Positions 46,166 through 58,261 of a DNA stretch of 64,000 nucleotides are shown one piece after another; the first letter of the stretch is position 1; the number at the start of each line of letters is the position of its first letter. The stretch is from Rotaria sp. Silwood1 (taxonomy: Eukaryota; Rotifera; Eurotatoria; Philodinida; Philodinidae). The notes below the pieces were generated by a model that worked only from the letters and a program-made list of their open reading frames with translations, was not told where the DNA came from and did no database searches. Position numbers and translations under genes: made by a program. The DNA is taken from the NCBI GenBank assembly GCA_905250075.1, contig CAJNOP010000515.1, positions 87,782-151,781 on the forward strand, written 5' to 3'.

Positions 46166-47442
46166 GTAGATATCAGAGCCCGAATCGAACCGACTTTTAC
46201 GGGTTCGAGTTCGGTTCGGTTCGACTAATTTTTTAAAAAATTGGTTCGGGTTCGGTTCGGCTCGAATATGTCTTAAAAAAGTGGGTTCGAGTTCGGTTCG
46301 GTTCGACTATGTTTAAAAAAAATCGGTTCGAGTTCGGTTCGGTTCGGCTAAATTTTAAAAAAACCGGTTCGAGATCGGTTCGGTTCGAGTCGAACCGAAC
46401 CGAACCATTATAGTTCGGTTCGGTTTCTGATAGGCGTGCCATTTTCCTGTAAGTTTATTTTAAACTAAAACTGTTGCCAATATAAATTTAAATTAAATAA
46501 AAATTTTTCTGATACCAAAATTTTAATTTACAATAAATTTAAATTGTTATGTGAAATAAATTTAAAATTATTTTAGATTTAAATTTTTGAGAATTAATTT
46601 CTGGAAATAATAATTTTTTGTGATTTAAAATGCAACAGCCCAATCGTCAAAATACATGACTTCAAGAAAAATAGATCAGAAATAAAGAGAGAAACTGCTA
46701 TTATACGTTAACATCCGATCATCACTATAGTAGATCCCGTAAGAAAACGGCCGTGCTCCGTTCCTATTATTTTCTAACGATAATAAAAAGCTTGTACAGA
46801 TACCATTGCTAGTAGACCTGAGAGATGAAAGGTTTCTTTTGATTTCTATAGATAACTATACAAAGTGAAACTTAAATTAATTAAAATGTAGCTTAAAATA
46901 CTTCAAATTTATTTAGATGTAATCTAAATTATTTTGAGTTTATTGAATTTTTTTGAATTTTGTACAAATTCGATTTAAATTCAAAATAAAATGAAATCTT
47001 TTACAATTGATTTCTTGACTTGATAAATTTTTGTAAATATAAATTGATCGTCCACAATCCCTGATGTCAAATGTTCGATTAAAGATCGTTTGATAATCCC
47101 ATATAGCATCACAATCTTACAAAAAAGATTATAGCTCAGCTAATCATTTTTCTTATGTACTTGTCCATATTTATTCGCTTTTCAAAAATTAGTTAGGCGC
47201 AGTTCAGCTTAAGGTCGCTTTTTAAGAAGTGGTTCGAGTTCTGTTCGGTTCGATTCTGTTTTAAAAAGGGTGGTTCGGGTTCGGTTTGGTTCGACTACGT
47301 TTTTGAAAGAGCGGCTCGGGTTCGGTTCGGTTCGACTAAATTTAAAAAAAACCGGATCGAGATCGGTTCAGTTCGACTCGAACCGAACCGAACCGTCTTA
47401 GTTCGGTTCGAGTTCGGTTCGTTTTCGGGCTCTGGTAGATAT
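46166..47442. mobile_element. Non-autonomous hAT-like element 4 with 8-bp TSD
   Basis: Element 46174-47434 (1261 bp) has exact duplications GTAGATAT (46166-46173, 47435-47442). Ends: CAGAGCCCGAATCGAACCGA and, reverse-complemented, CAGAGCCCGAAAACGAACCG. Each end carries an array of ~42-bp units made of GGTTCGAGTTCGGTTCGGTT, then CGACTA, then an A/T run (46200-46420 and 47220-47410). Both arrays run in the same direction and finish in a CGAACCGAACCG hairpin. The central ~770 bp has ordinary AT-rich sequence and no transposase. Confidence 0.88.
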
Positions 47443-48215
47443 GTGCAGAGTGAAAATCAAAAACCTGTCGATCTACCGTACAATTTATTCTCTTTTTCAC
47501 TTACTCACATTCACGCGTCGTAAAATAAATAAATAAAAGACATCGTTCTTCTCTTGCCCTTTGTCCATTATGAAATATAAAACACAACGGGACTCTTATT
47601 TCATTCTCATTAAAAAATCATTGTTAGATCCATTGACAGTATCTAACAACAGCTTTCATCAAATGTGCATACCTGTTTGTCTTTTCAAATTCTGCAATAC
47701 TAAAAATATGAAGAACAGTCATATCTGGGTAGATGATATTATCTTATTCTTTATTTTCAACAAGTAATACGAGATAGATAAAATCCACTCATGAAATACG
47801 CCTCTTCGAGGTAAACGATGTGAACAGGTTTAGAATAAAAATGATGATAGCAAATATTGACGAACGTGTTTTATTTCCGTATTTTGAGAAAATTTGATTC
47901 TGGAGATAAGAGCCTATCCATAGATACTTAATAGAAAAAAGTGACAAATAATCTGTTTTTCTTAGAAGAACTAATACTTCAAAAGCAACAATTTCTTTTT
48001 TGTTGTTACATTATAAAATAGTTTGATGACTAAGTTGGCACAGTGTTGATAAGCGGAGAAAAAACTGATATCAATGAAAAAAAAAGTCGTCATTTTCGAT
48101 TGCGTTCTCTTTCAATTAAAACATATAAAAGGTGAGAGTAAAGGATTAAATCAGTGTAAAACACTTTCTTTTTCATTGTTCTTCTTGAAACCTATTACGA
48201 CATATTCTTCACAAA
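47443..48215. other. Intergenic, no gene recognised
   Basis: Short frames (for example 47561-47767) have no domain and no splice partners. It includes the likely promoter of the Cys-rich membrane protein gene. Confidence 0.4.
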
Positions 48216-48677
48216 ATGAACTCTTTAACCTATGTTTTCTGTGTGCTGTTTTTATTAATTGCGCTTCTCTATCTGTCGGTGGCACAGACGCCTCAATGCA
48301 GAAGTTGTTGTAATGGAGGTAGTTGCACTGCAGCATACAACCAACGCACCGGTATGTAGAAATTAATTGTTTTTGAATATTGTTTCACAATTTTTATTCA
48401 TAAAGGACGATGTTGTGGTACACCTTTAGATCCATGGTGCTGTGCGTGTAAGTGCAATTGAAAGAATACGTGAAGAGATCAACAATACTCGTTTTTATTT
48501 TTCTGCTATATAGGGACTGACTCATGTGTTTCTTCTACTCGAAGCTGTAGACCTAGCGCACGTCGTTGGGGAGCCTTGACGCTGGGTGGACTGATTGCTG
48601 TCATTATTGGAAGCGTCTTTGGGTGCTGCTTACTGGTGGCATTACTTGTCTTTATATGTAAAAGAATATGTTCATAA
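48216..48677 (+). CDS. Small Cys-rich type I membrane protein
   Basis: Three exons (48216-48351, 48406-48447, 48514-48677; phases 1 and 1) give 113 residues. Residues 1-24 are a signal peptide (MNSLTYVFCVLFLLIALLYL, then cleavage near SVAQ/T). The ectodomain (~25-75) has about 11 cysteines, several paired: QCRSCCNGGSCTAAYN, RCCGTPLDPWCCACW, SCVSSTRSCR. Then comes one membrane helix (~78-103, LTLGGLIAVIIGSVFGCCLL and onward) and a short basic tail KRICS. The layout resembles shisa- or CYYR1-like small cysteine-rich membrane adaptors, but I do not recognise the family. A polyadenylation signal AATAAA follows at about 48814. Codons are less AT-rich than in the neighbouring genes. Confidence 0.72.
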
Positions 48678-49103
48678 CTGACATAGAGAAAGTCACATCT
48701 CTAACTGCTTATAAGTATGCGACGTTATTAGAAGACGATGACAATGGTGTTGTGTCTCTTAATCTAGCTGTTTTTTTTACTTTGTAATTTGTAAATATTT
48801 CGTTTTGTTTATAAATAAAGCATTGTTTGGTTTCAAGAAGTTAGCTCAAGCCAAATTTTTAGATTTTATTCAAATGCTGGTCGTTGAAGGTCAAATTGAA
48901 TAAAGATCCAATAAATAAATAGCATCTTATTTTGTCTTTGTACGAAGATGGATTAAATCGCACGAGTCCCTTCTAAGAAAACGATTGTATCACAATACGA
49001 CAAATAATAAATACAAATATATGTCATCGTCTTTTTTTTCTTTCTTTTTCTTTGCATTCGCTCTTTTGGATCCTTATCAGCTTATAGTGTTCTTTTGCTT
49101 TGA
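48678..49103 (+). other. 3' flank of the Cys-rich protein gene
   Basis: Contains AATAAA motifs (about 48814 and 48913) expected for transcript ends; nothing else recognised. Confidence 0.4.
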
Positions 49104-49250
49104 GAGTGTGGGTGTGGGTGTGAATGTGCATCTTCTTCTCATTCACACCCACATCCACACCTACACCCACACCCACACTCACTCCCACACCCACACTCAC
49201 ACCCACACCCACCTACACCCACGCCCGCTCCCACTTACACCCACACCCAC
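49104..49250. repeat. Telomere-like hairpin (3 of 6)
   Basis: Short left arm GAGTGTGGGTGTGGGTGTGA, a pyrimidine spacer CATCTTCTTCTCATT, then a ~110-bp right arm of CACACCC/CCACACTCA words. Here the C-rich arm is the extended one. Confidence 0.8.
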
Positions 49251-49697
49251 TACACTTGGTTGACATTGACACTCTTATCTTGTAATAATGAAATTACACA
49301 TGGCAGATAAATAGGCAATATGCAAATGATTCGCGTTACTGATTGTTTTACTTCAAAGACCAATCTTCTTGAAAGTTAGATACTATTGAAATCTTTCAAA
49401 ATCATATGCCAGTGAGATGCATAAAACATCCCTGATAAACTGAGAAATTAACAGCCAATAGTGCAGTAATAGAACGTTGTTCACGTGCGACACCTACTTT
49501 TGCCACAATTCATTCCTGATTAAATGTTATTTGCATCAGCAGAAGCATGTATACTATACGCCAACACTCTCACCCAACCCTGAAGCCCGTGCTAAAATTT
49601 ATATAGATGATTGTTCGTTGTCTTATATTGTTCAATAAAACTATTTTAAAAAATTCACAAAACTTATTAAAATACTATATACGTTTAGATGAAGTTT
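49251..49697. other. Intergenic, no gene recognised
   Basis: No coding or repeat structure could be supported. Confidence 0.35.
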
Positions 49698-52600
49698 TCA
49701 CTGTTTCTTACAGATAAGTTTATGATTATATGTTTTCCAATCTATTGTTTGGCATTCTTTGGAACAGTAACGTGCTTTGTCACATCTACTACAAACATGT
49801 CGTGCATTTGGTTCGCCACAACAACGGCACATATTAACCATTCTCTCAGATTCATTTTGCATGACAATCGATGAGAAATCGTCAACACGAATATACGACT
49901 TGATATCGTTTCAACCTATTCGTAGGTATGGATTTATAATATGCATTTTGCTGCCGATTGTGAACACTTTCTTGGTAAAATGTTCGCTTTGTCCATCAGG
50001 AAAATTATAAATGAACATTCGTTCGCAATCACGATGTTCATCTTCGATGACAAGATGAATGCATGGAACCCACGAGTATCCATCTTCGATAATTGTTACC
50101 TAAAGCATAGATATCACAGTACCATTACATCTGGTAACGAGATTGTAATGTCAAAATACCCTTAGAGTATTCGCGTAAGACGCAATCAGCTATAATGAGA
50201 AGTCTTACAGTGTCTAGTCATCACAGTCCTACTACCCGAACAACTACATATATTAAAAGTTGAGAAATTGGAGTTGATTTAGTGTAATGATTTTTAGGGT
50301 AACAAGTTTTAGCGTCGATCGTATGAAAGTGGATACCCCAAAGGGCATTATGCCAAAAAATACACTCAAATTCTCAACTTTTAACATATATTTATATTAA
50401 TTAATATAAGAGCAATCACTATGATTCGTTAGGGATGTTGGTGAACAGATTGTTCCGCTTGAATTAGTGAACTGTAATTCCGAAATAAATAAAAAGCTGT
50501 TACTGGATGTCATGCAATTATGCCGCCACTCACCGAAAGAACATATCCTTGATAAACATGATCTTTTGTTGGATTGATTTCTCTTAATGAAATTGCTTTC
50601 AAGCCAATTAGTGACTTGACTGTTTTTTGTCGAAATCTAGGTTCGTGATATTGGACTGGTATACAAATAGAGAAATTTTTAGTCTGTTCGATGATATCCG
50701 TCTCCCATTTACGATGAAGTTTGATGACTTCTGTTCGATGTTGATCAGTAAGACGTGCCTTGTGGTTTACAACAGAAGTCGCTGCTTTTGTACTTATTAG
50801 ACTCGGAATATTATGCAGAAATTCAAGGAGCTTTGCACTGCTGCATTCATACGGTAAGAAACACGGTAATTGTAGTTTCTCTGCCTCTTTGCCTTGTTCA
50901 TACGTTTTCTTGGCAACATCTAGACCATCATGCGTTTTAAGCGCAAGATAACACATGCCCATCGAATAATATGCATCTGGCACTTTGTGATGATTCTTCG
51001 GAGCAACGGCCAAAAATGATTTGAACGCTTCAACAACTTCTTTATTATGATTCTCCAGTAGACGCCACGCGACGGCTTTATCAATTAATAAATTGCTATT
51101 CGTGGGATCTAGTTCTAGGCCAGCATTAGCATTGTACACGACAGTGTCATACCGTTCTAACCAACCATTGATAATAGATTGACTTAGGATATTTTTGTTT
51201 GCATGAATTGAGAAATTGGTCGATTAATTCATGTGAATCCATGCGTAATGAAGCATAACAGACTCGAGCATCTTCATCAAGTTGTGACGCAGGATAATCT
51301 GGCATTTCTCTACATCGACAAAGTACTTGATCAACGATTTTTCCAACTTTTCCACGCATCTCTGAGTCAGGAAATTATGCGACAATATGTTCAAGACGAT
51401 AGCATTCTGAAAGTTCATGTACTAATATATTTTCTTGTTGTTCTGTCAACGTATCAGATTCGATTAGTATTGCCCATGCTGCAAAGAAATGCTCTAGTGC
51501 GTTGCATAATCTCTTAGCCTTTATTGAACCTTGATTCGCATATTTGCTTAGAACATTATAATCATATTTGGATCGTCCTTTAGACAGTTCACAAATCGAT
51601 TTTGATGTTTTTAACGAATCCAATGCATTTTTCACTGCATTGACCATTGGTACAACATTGGATGGATAACTAGTCAGTGGTTGTTTTTTCTGTCTTAAAA
51701 TCGTCTCAAAATCAGCACGTTTTATTTGGGCAAGAATGCTACCGAATTCGCATGCTCGATAAAATCATGTTTCTGCCATTTCGAAGTCGTTTTTATCGAG
51801 TAGTAATTCAGCTGAATTTACCATGGCATTTGGATCACCTCTTCTAGCCGATAATGTGAACAGTTGTTCGGCTTTTTGAAGATTCTTCTCAACGCCCTTG
51901 CCAACTTGGAACATTAATGCCAGCCAGCACCATGTGCTGGGTTCTTATGAACCCCAACACCTTCAGAATAATGACGTCCTAGAGCGTTTTCGGCTTCAGC
52001 TACGCCAACGTTCCGGCGATCTTTAAATTTAGGATGTTCTGGTGATTGTACAGCGGCCTGTTCAAACAATTTAAGAGCCATATCATGATCGTTTTTAACT
52101 CCCAAACCAAGATTGGTCAATCGAGCTAAATTGTACATCCCGGCTGCACTGCCTTGACCTGCTGATTTCGCATAATATTGAGCAGCTTGCTCATAATCTT
52201 GCTTAACATCAACATCTCCATGCTCATGTTTATATCATTTGAGAACATCAGCTGCAGCTGAATCTATTGCCTCTGCTAAACTATGTAACGTGAGCAGATT
52301 TTCTGGATTTATTCCAATTGTTTCTTGTAATGCATTTAATTGCTCAGGAACCGTTAGTGGACTGAATCGTGGATCAAGATGTTCATAACGCATTTGCCGA
52401 CCCAGTATATGACGACCTTCATCTAATGCTTTTCGTACCTCATCTTTTGTAGGTTCAAGAGCTAATGCTCTTTCAAATGGATTAATAGCTTTATCATGTT
52501 CATTTAGGGTGGCATATACTTTTCCAACGCCAAAGATTCCGAGCTCGTTTTGCATCTTGAAGTGCAAGATATCGTTGATTTCTTGGATCATGTATTTCAA

Positions 52601-53333
52601 AGATGTTTGAAGTACCATTCTGCTTTTTTTCATACAATGCAAGACAACTAGATGACATATTCGAATAGAAAATTGCACGATCACGATCTAACACACCCGA
52701 TAAAACGGTTGCCTTCGTAAATAATGCAATAGCATCGGATAATTTTCCATCTTTATGAGCTTGTGTGCCAAATGTATTCAGATGTGCTGCTTCTTTAACG
52801 TTTTCTTCATTAATCGATTGAGTACGTGCTTCAAACACACTATCATCTTTTTATTTGTCTAATTCACAGTCACTTTCACCAAATGGCACTAGAATGTTCG
52901 TTACATCAGTCTAGAGTTGACTAAATTCAGTATTATCTATAGATTTTGATGCATGATGAGCTAACTTATTTCTTAAATCTCTTAATTGTTTTAAAAGTAA
53001 ATCTTCATAATCGAGTTCTTATATTTGAGACTGACTCAATATTTTAGGACTATCAGCATTGAGAAGAAGAGAAGTAAGTGTCGCTATATCCCATTGGTGC
53101 GAATCACCATTAGCGATAGATATTGTTTGAACCTTTGTCAAATTAAACTTCTTATTTTTTGCAATAACATTAGTTAAATAATTACTTCCACAAGTTGATG
53201 AATCATCCCATACTTTACCGCTGTTGAATAGAGAATAACGTTTTTTAAATAATTGACGAAGTATAACATACGATCGTGCTACTAAACGATCTAGTTTAAA
53301 ATAGTGACGAACGTCCTTTGTTATAGTACTCAT
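49698..53333 (-). pseudogene. HEPN-TPR/Sel1-MYND protein pseudogene
   Basis: Begins ATG at 53333. The N-terminal ~150 codons form a DZIP3-like HEPN domain (SYVILRQLFKKRYSLFNSGK; the R-x4-H motif is in LRNKLAHHASK). TPR repeats follow (AIALFTKATVLSG, AINPFERALALEPT), then Sel1-like repeats (AAGMYNLARLTNLGLGVKND), more TPRs (YDANAGLELDPTN-like), a KSLIGLKAISLREINPTKDH segment, and, after an intron (about 50100-50528), a MYND zinc finger (CRCCGEPNARHVCSRCDKAR, then YCSKEC). It is disabled: TAA 53019-53021, TAG 52911-52913, TAA 52851-52853, TGA 52235-52237, TGA 51765-51767, TAA 51375-51377, TGA 49911-49913, plus frame-changing gaps near 52550, 51920 and 51170. A small foldback lies in the intron. 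HEPN domains bind or cut RNA, TPRs bind proteins, MYND binds peptides; the intact function is unknown. Confidence 0.82.
50246..50390. mobile_element. Small foldback in the MYND pseudogene intron
   Basis: TATTAAAAGTTGAGAAATT on the left pairs with AATTCTCAACTTTTAACATA on the right, about 140 bp end to end. No coding capacity. Confidence 0.55.
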
Positions 53334-54305
53334 TGTAAGAACTAATATGAATAAGTTCGATGATGATGTATATTAGATATGCAATCGACGACTAATTGTA
53401 GTAATATACTATTTTGTAATACAAACAAGATGTTTAGTTTAATTTATGTGCTCTTACACTGAAAGAATGTTGACTTACTCTGTAAAGCTTGTCGAAAAAT
53501 AAGTGTTCTATCAGTCTAGAATAAAAAATTGTGAGACATAATATTTACACGATTACTGATATATTTATCTTTATTTTCTCTCTTCGAGATAAAATGTTCC
53601 TTAAACCAGTATAAAGTTTCACACGCATAAAGTTTCATAAGAACTTTTTTCCTCCATGATATAAAACAATACCTTGTGATGAAAACTAATCGATCAGTAA
53701 TTGGGTCATTAATATTCAGAAATATGAATCCATTGATTTGTTAGTTGTTTTTGAAAAAAAAGTTGCTATGGGTGTAGGTGCGTGTTCATAAAGGTACTAC
53801 CCATACCCACATCCTGAATCAGGCTTTAAACCGAATATTTTTACATAAGTACTGAATCCATAGGAGAGGTATTTCTTGTCTATTACTTGTTACATTGTTG
53901 AATTGCGAAACTGTTCATTTTTCATAGTTGTTACGTTGTTCGGAGAAAGGAAACATGCCTTCTTGTACATTATGAGTTTCTTTTGTTTCATCGACTGCAC
54001 GTGCATGGAGTGTGCTTGTCAATCAATTAGATCGTTGATGTAAAAATAAGATGACAAAAGAACAAAGAAAAGATTTTTTTGTCTTATCCTTTAGGATTCG
54101 TGAACAGTAACGCGAAATGTTTGATTTTTTAATTTCTTAGGTATCTACTTCGTCGAAGAAAAAAATGTACATACGTAAGAAAGAAAGAAAGAGGGAGAGA
54201 GATGTCGTTCTTCTGTGGCTGTACGATTCTTTTTACCTGTTCTGTATATGTAAAAAAAAAAGAAAAATCGAGTGTCGTACTTCGGTAGCTGTATTCAAAT
54301 GTTTG
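53334..54305. other. Intergenic between pseudogene and ABC transporter
   Basis: Contains one telomere-like hairpin (listed separately) and a short GAAA/GAGA purine tract at about 54178-54200. No gene recognised. Confidence 0.45.
53769..53811. repeat. Telomere-like hairpin (4 of 6), minimal form
   Basis: ATGGGTGTAGGTGCGTGTTC pairs with CTACCCATACCCAC across a short spacer; followed by CATCCTG as at 20252. Confidence 0.6.
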
Positions 54306-57300
54306 ATGATGGTAAGCGACAACGTGCTTGATAATATAAATGTATGCTTGTTGCTTTTGTTCTGAGATTGATTTTTAATTTAAAATATTTATTTCAAATA
54401 AATTGAAAGATGAATTTTGATCTTGCAAATTAAAAGCTTATTAAACTTTTAATTGATTGAAAAACATTTTGTTTTTATTTTCTTTGAGAATGAATCAGCT
54501 GATTTAGCTGTTTGTGTTGAAAATGCATGGAAAAAATACGGTCATTGGTGGAAATCAATAACAATTTTACATGGTGTAAATGTTAATGTTCCAACAGGGA
54601 TCATGTATATTATTTAATTATCGAGAAAAAAAATAATAAAACATATTTAAATCTAGATATGGTCTATTAGGTCCATCAGGATGTGGAAAAACAACTCTTC
54701 TACGATGTATTGTTGGACGTTTAGAATTAAATCAAGGTGAAATAATTGTTTTTGGTAAACAACCAGGTACACATGGACATGAAATTCCTGGTCGAGCTGT
54801 TGGCTATATGCCACAAGAAACAGCACTTTATAGAAATTTTTCAATATCAGAGATGCTTCATTATTTCGGTCGTCTTCATAATATGAAACGAAGAGAAATT
54901 TTATCTCGAGAAGAATTTCTTATTTCATTTCTTGATTTACCTTCGAAAACAAAGCGAGTTTCACAATTAAGGTTCTATTTAAACTTTTTAATACAAATGT
55001 TATTATATTTATTTTTAAAAGTGGTGGTCAACAACGTCGTGTCTCATTAGCATGTGCTCTTCTTCAACAACCTCAACTATTAATACTTGATGAACCAACT
55101 GTTGGAGTTGATCCTTTACTTCGAGAAAAGTTCGTCATTGAAGAATTTTATTTCTTTTTTTACTCAAAGTTTTTTTTTTAAGAATCTGGAGTCATCTTAT
55201 ATATTTATCACAAACAAGTAAAACAACAATAATGATAACCACTCATTATATTGAAGAAGCAAGAAAAGCTAATCGAGTAGAAAATTTTCTTTTTTCATTT
55301 ATGAACCATAAAGAAGAAATTTTAATTTAGGTTGGACTTATGCGAAGTGGAAGAATATTAGCTGAAGATGAACCAAACCATCTTTTAAATCAATATAATG
55401 AAACTGTTTGTTTAGAATTCTATTAAAAACTTATTCAATTAAATTACATGGTTTCTTTTTTTTAGAGTTTAGAAAATGTTTTTCTTCAATTATGTTATGA
55501 AGATCAAAATCGTATTCAACAACAAACTACAATGAATAATAACAATCGTGATCGCGATATCGATGTATCCAATAATATTGGCGATCAAAATTTAGAATCA
55601 ACTTATATTGCTGATACAGATGTTGAAAGTCTTCTAATAACAGTTAACAGAAAAGAAAATTCAAGAAAAACTTGTAAGTTTAGATCGAAAGCAGATAGGA
55701 AATAAAATATATTTATTAATGTTTAATCTATTTGTGCAAAACAAATAGTTATTGATTATTTTAAATTTCCTCATATACATAAAATTTATGCATTAATAAT
55801 GAAAGATTTAACATTGGTTAAACGAAATATTAGGTAAAGTTAGTTGTTTTTTCTTCTGGTATTTGGTTTAGTGATGAGTGTTGGCTTATTTTTTTTAGTT
55901 TGCTGATATTTCAATTTCTAATTCCTGTTATTCAAATTTCACTTTTTTGTCTTTGTATTGGTCGTAAGTTGATTTGAAATTTCATTGATTTAACATTATT
56001 TCAAGTATGATATATAGGTGATGTTGAACATATTTCAATGGCACTTTATAATGGTGAAGCAGTAAATGGATTTCCAACAGGGAATTTAAGTTTACAGCTT
56101 TTAAATAAAATAAATCCTCAACAAATTGATATTGTATGTTAGAATAATTTGTTTTTATTTTTAATTAAAATTAATTTTATTTGAAAATGAAAGACACCAT
56201 ATAATGATTTTAATAAATCAATGGATCTTGTTAAACAAGGACAGCACTGGGGTGTCATTGCTATTCAAGATAATTTTACACAAGCAGTCAAAAATAAGTT
56301 CGCATTAGTTTTAATTTACGTATTTTGAATTTTAATTGATTTTTGTTTTATTTTAAAGATTAATAGAACTGCAGACAGATCCAGCTACTCTAAACGCATC
56401 ATCACTTCATCTTTATCTTGACATGACCAGTAAGTCTATGTATTTAGAAGAAGATTTTCAGTAAAAAGATCATTGAAAAGTGATTTTTTTAAATAGATGG
56501 AATAGATTTGAGTGACTTCCTGAATGTAGAGAAGAAGACTCGCATTCTATACATATTGTAAACCTAATCATGTTCCCTTTTGTGTATTTTGAAGAAGAAT
56601 TTTAATTTAAAAATAAAACAAAACTCTTATGTCGCTCTACAATTCGCATCCAATACTCCCAAGAAATGAGTTAATACATGTGAATCTAACAAATTGAAAC
56701 CCACTCGAATTGCATAGTTAAGCGTTGATTACATACCGATGCATTGATCCGAAATCTGAATATGGAATACGCAGAAATCTACTTTTTGCCCCTCAATATC
56801 AGGACCACCTTTGAATACATAGAAGTGAAACGCTTGTTTTTGTATTTACTAGATCCTATTTGAGAACCGTAATTTCTTTAAATTTTCTTCCATTCTAGTA
56901 CACAATGCCAGAGAGATGAAGGTTACTTTTCACTTTTTTAATATAAAAACTGATTTCGAGAAAAACAAAATAAAAAAACAAAGTCTACTACGTGTGTCAC
57001 TTTCGATGTTTTATTTCTTAAAGACAGCTAAAAACCTGGTTGAACTTAAAATTTTCGTAAAAAAAATTCTTTAGAAAGTTCATCATAATCTTTCTTAGAT
57101 TCAACTAAGTATTGCATACGAGCAGTTATGAAATTCTATTCATGTTCAATCGTTTTATAAAAAACGAATGAAAATATATTTTTTCTATATTAAGATCAAC
57201 AAGTATTATTAACAATGCAAAATGCTCTAATTAATAGTACAGGAGTATTTTTAAAAGAAATTTTATCCAGTGTAGGAATTGATCCATCAGTAGCTGATCC

Positions 57301-58180
57301 ACCAATTATAATAGAAAATCCTGTTTATGGAAGTCTTGCTCCTAAATTTGTAAATTTTGCTGCACCAGGAATGATGATATCAATAATATTTTTTTTGGCA
57401 ATTGGTTTAACAGGATTAATATTTGTTATTGAGAAAAAAGAAGGTCTTTTAGAACGTACTTGGATTACCGGTGTTACAACAATTGAAGTTATGTTTGCAC
57501 ATATAAGTGTTAAATTTTTTATACAAATTATTCAAGTTATATTGCTACTTACTTTTACTCACTATATATTTAAAGTTTGTTGTCGCTTTTTTTGTAGTCT
57601 TTTTTTTAAATTTTTATATTAAGATTGAGATTAAAGGTTCAATCTTCTTAGCAGCAGGAATCATTTTTCTTCAAGGAATTTGTGGAATGAGTTATGGTAA
57701 AAAAAGAGTAGTTTCTTTTTTTTATTTAGAACAAATTATATTGTTGTTTTTATTCTTCAAAAGGTTTTCTAATATCTTCCCTGTGTGATGAAGAAATGGA
57801 AGCAATGCAAGTGGCACTCGGAAGCGTTTTTCCCGTATTAATTTGTTCAGGTTTATTTCTTTTTTGAATATATTTGTTTAATTTTCTTTACTGATAAGTA
57901 ATTAAAAATTAAAGGTATAATTTGGCCACTCGAAGGCATGCCATCAATAATGCGCTTTATAAGTAATTTTACTCCATTAACACATACTGTTGAAGCAATG
58001 CGATGTATTGCTGCCAGAAGTATTTTGTTCTTTTTCTTATATTAATAAAAATATAACTTGATCTAATATTTAGGTTGGTCATTGACACATTTTAAAGTAT
58101 GGCTTGGCTTTGTCAATGCTAGTTCATGGAGTCTCGGATTTTTTATCATCGCTGCTATTATATTTGCTCTTAGAAAATAA
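54306..58180 (+). CDS. ABC half-transporter (ABCH/ABCG type, NBD-TMD)
   Basis: Sixteen joined exons from 54489 to 58180 give 702 residues. The NBD has Walker [17 protein letters not shown] (~42-57), the Q-loop [14 protein letters not shown], signature [20 protein letters not shown], Walker [19 protein letters not shown] and H-loop [10 protein letters not shown]. All catalytic residues are present. The C-terminal half is an ABC-2 type membrane domain: TM1 [20 protein letters not shown], a large extracellular loop, then five more helices ([18 protein letters not shown] to [19 protein letters not shown]). NBD-first order and the DEPTVGVDP form fit the ABCH/ABCG group of plasma-membrane exporters, which work as dimers. 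Substrate unknown. The start is uncertain: exon 54489-54604 opens at an acceptor, and the best candidate is a 6-nt exon ATGATG/gtaagc at 54306-54311, which keeps frame. Intron 56430-57194 (765 bp) is unusually long. Confidence 0.85.
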
Positions 58181-58261
58181 AAGTTCTTGTTCATCAGATG
58201 CTTTATTACACTAACAATAAAAGTTTAAAATCTTTCTTAATAATCTTTTTCAGCTCTAGTT

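Noticed and set aside
49689..50165. Plus-strand ORFs with many cysteines
   Set aside because: They are antisense to the MYND zinc-finger exon on the minus strand, which explains the repeated C codons.
50755..51517. Plus-strand ORFs in the 50.7-51.5 kb region
   Set aside because: Antisense shadows of the TPR/HEPN pseudogene; no domain.
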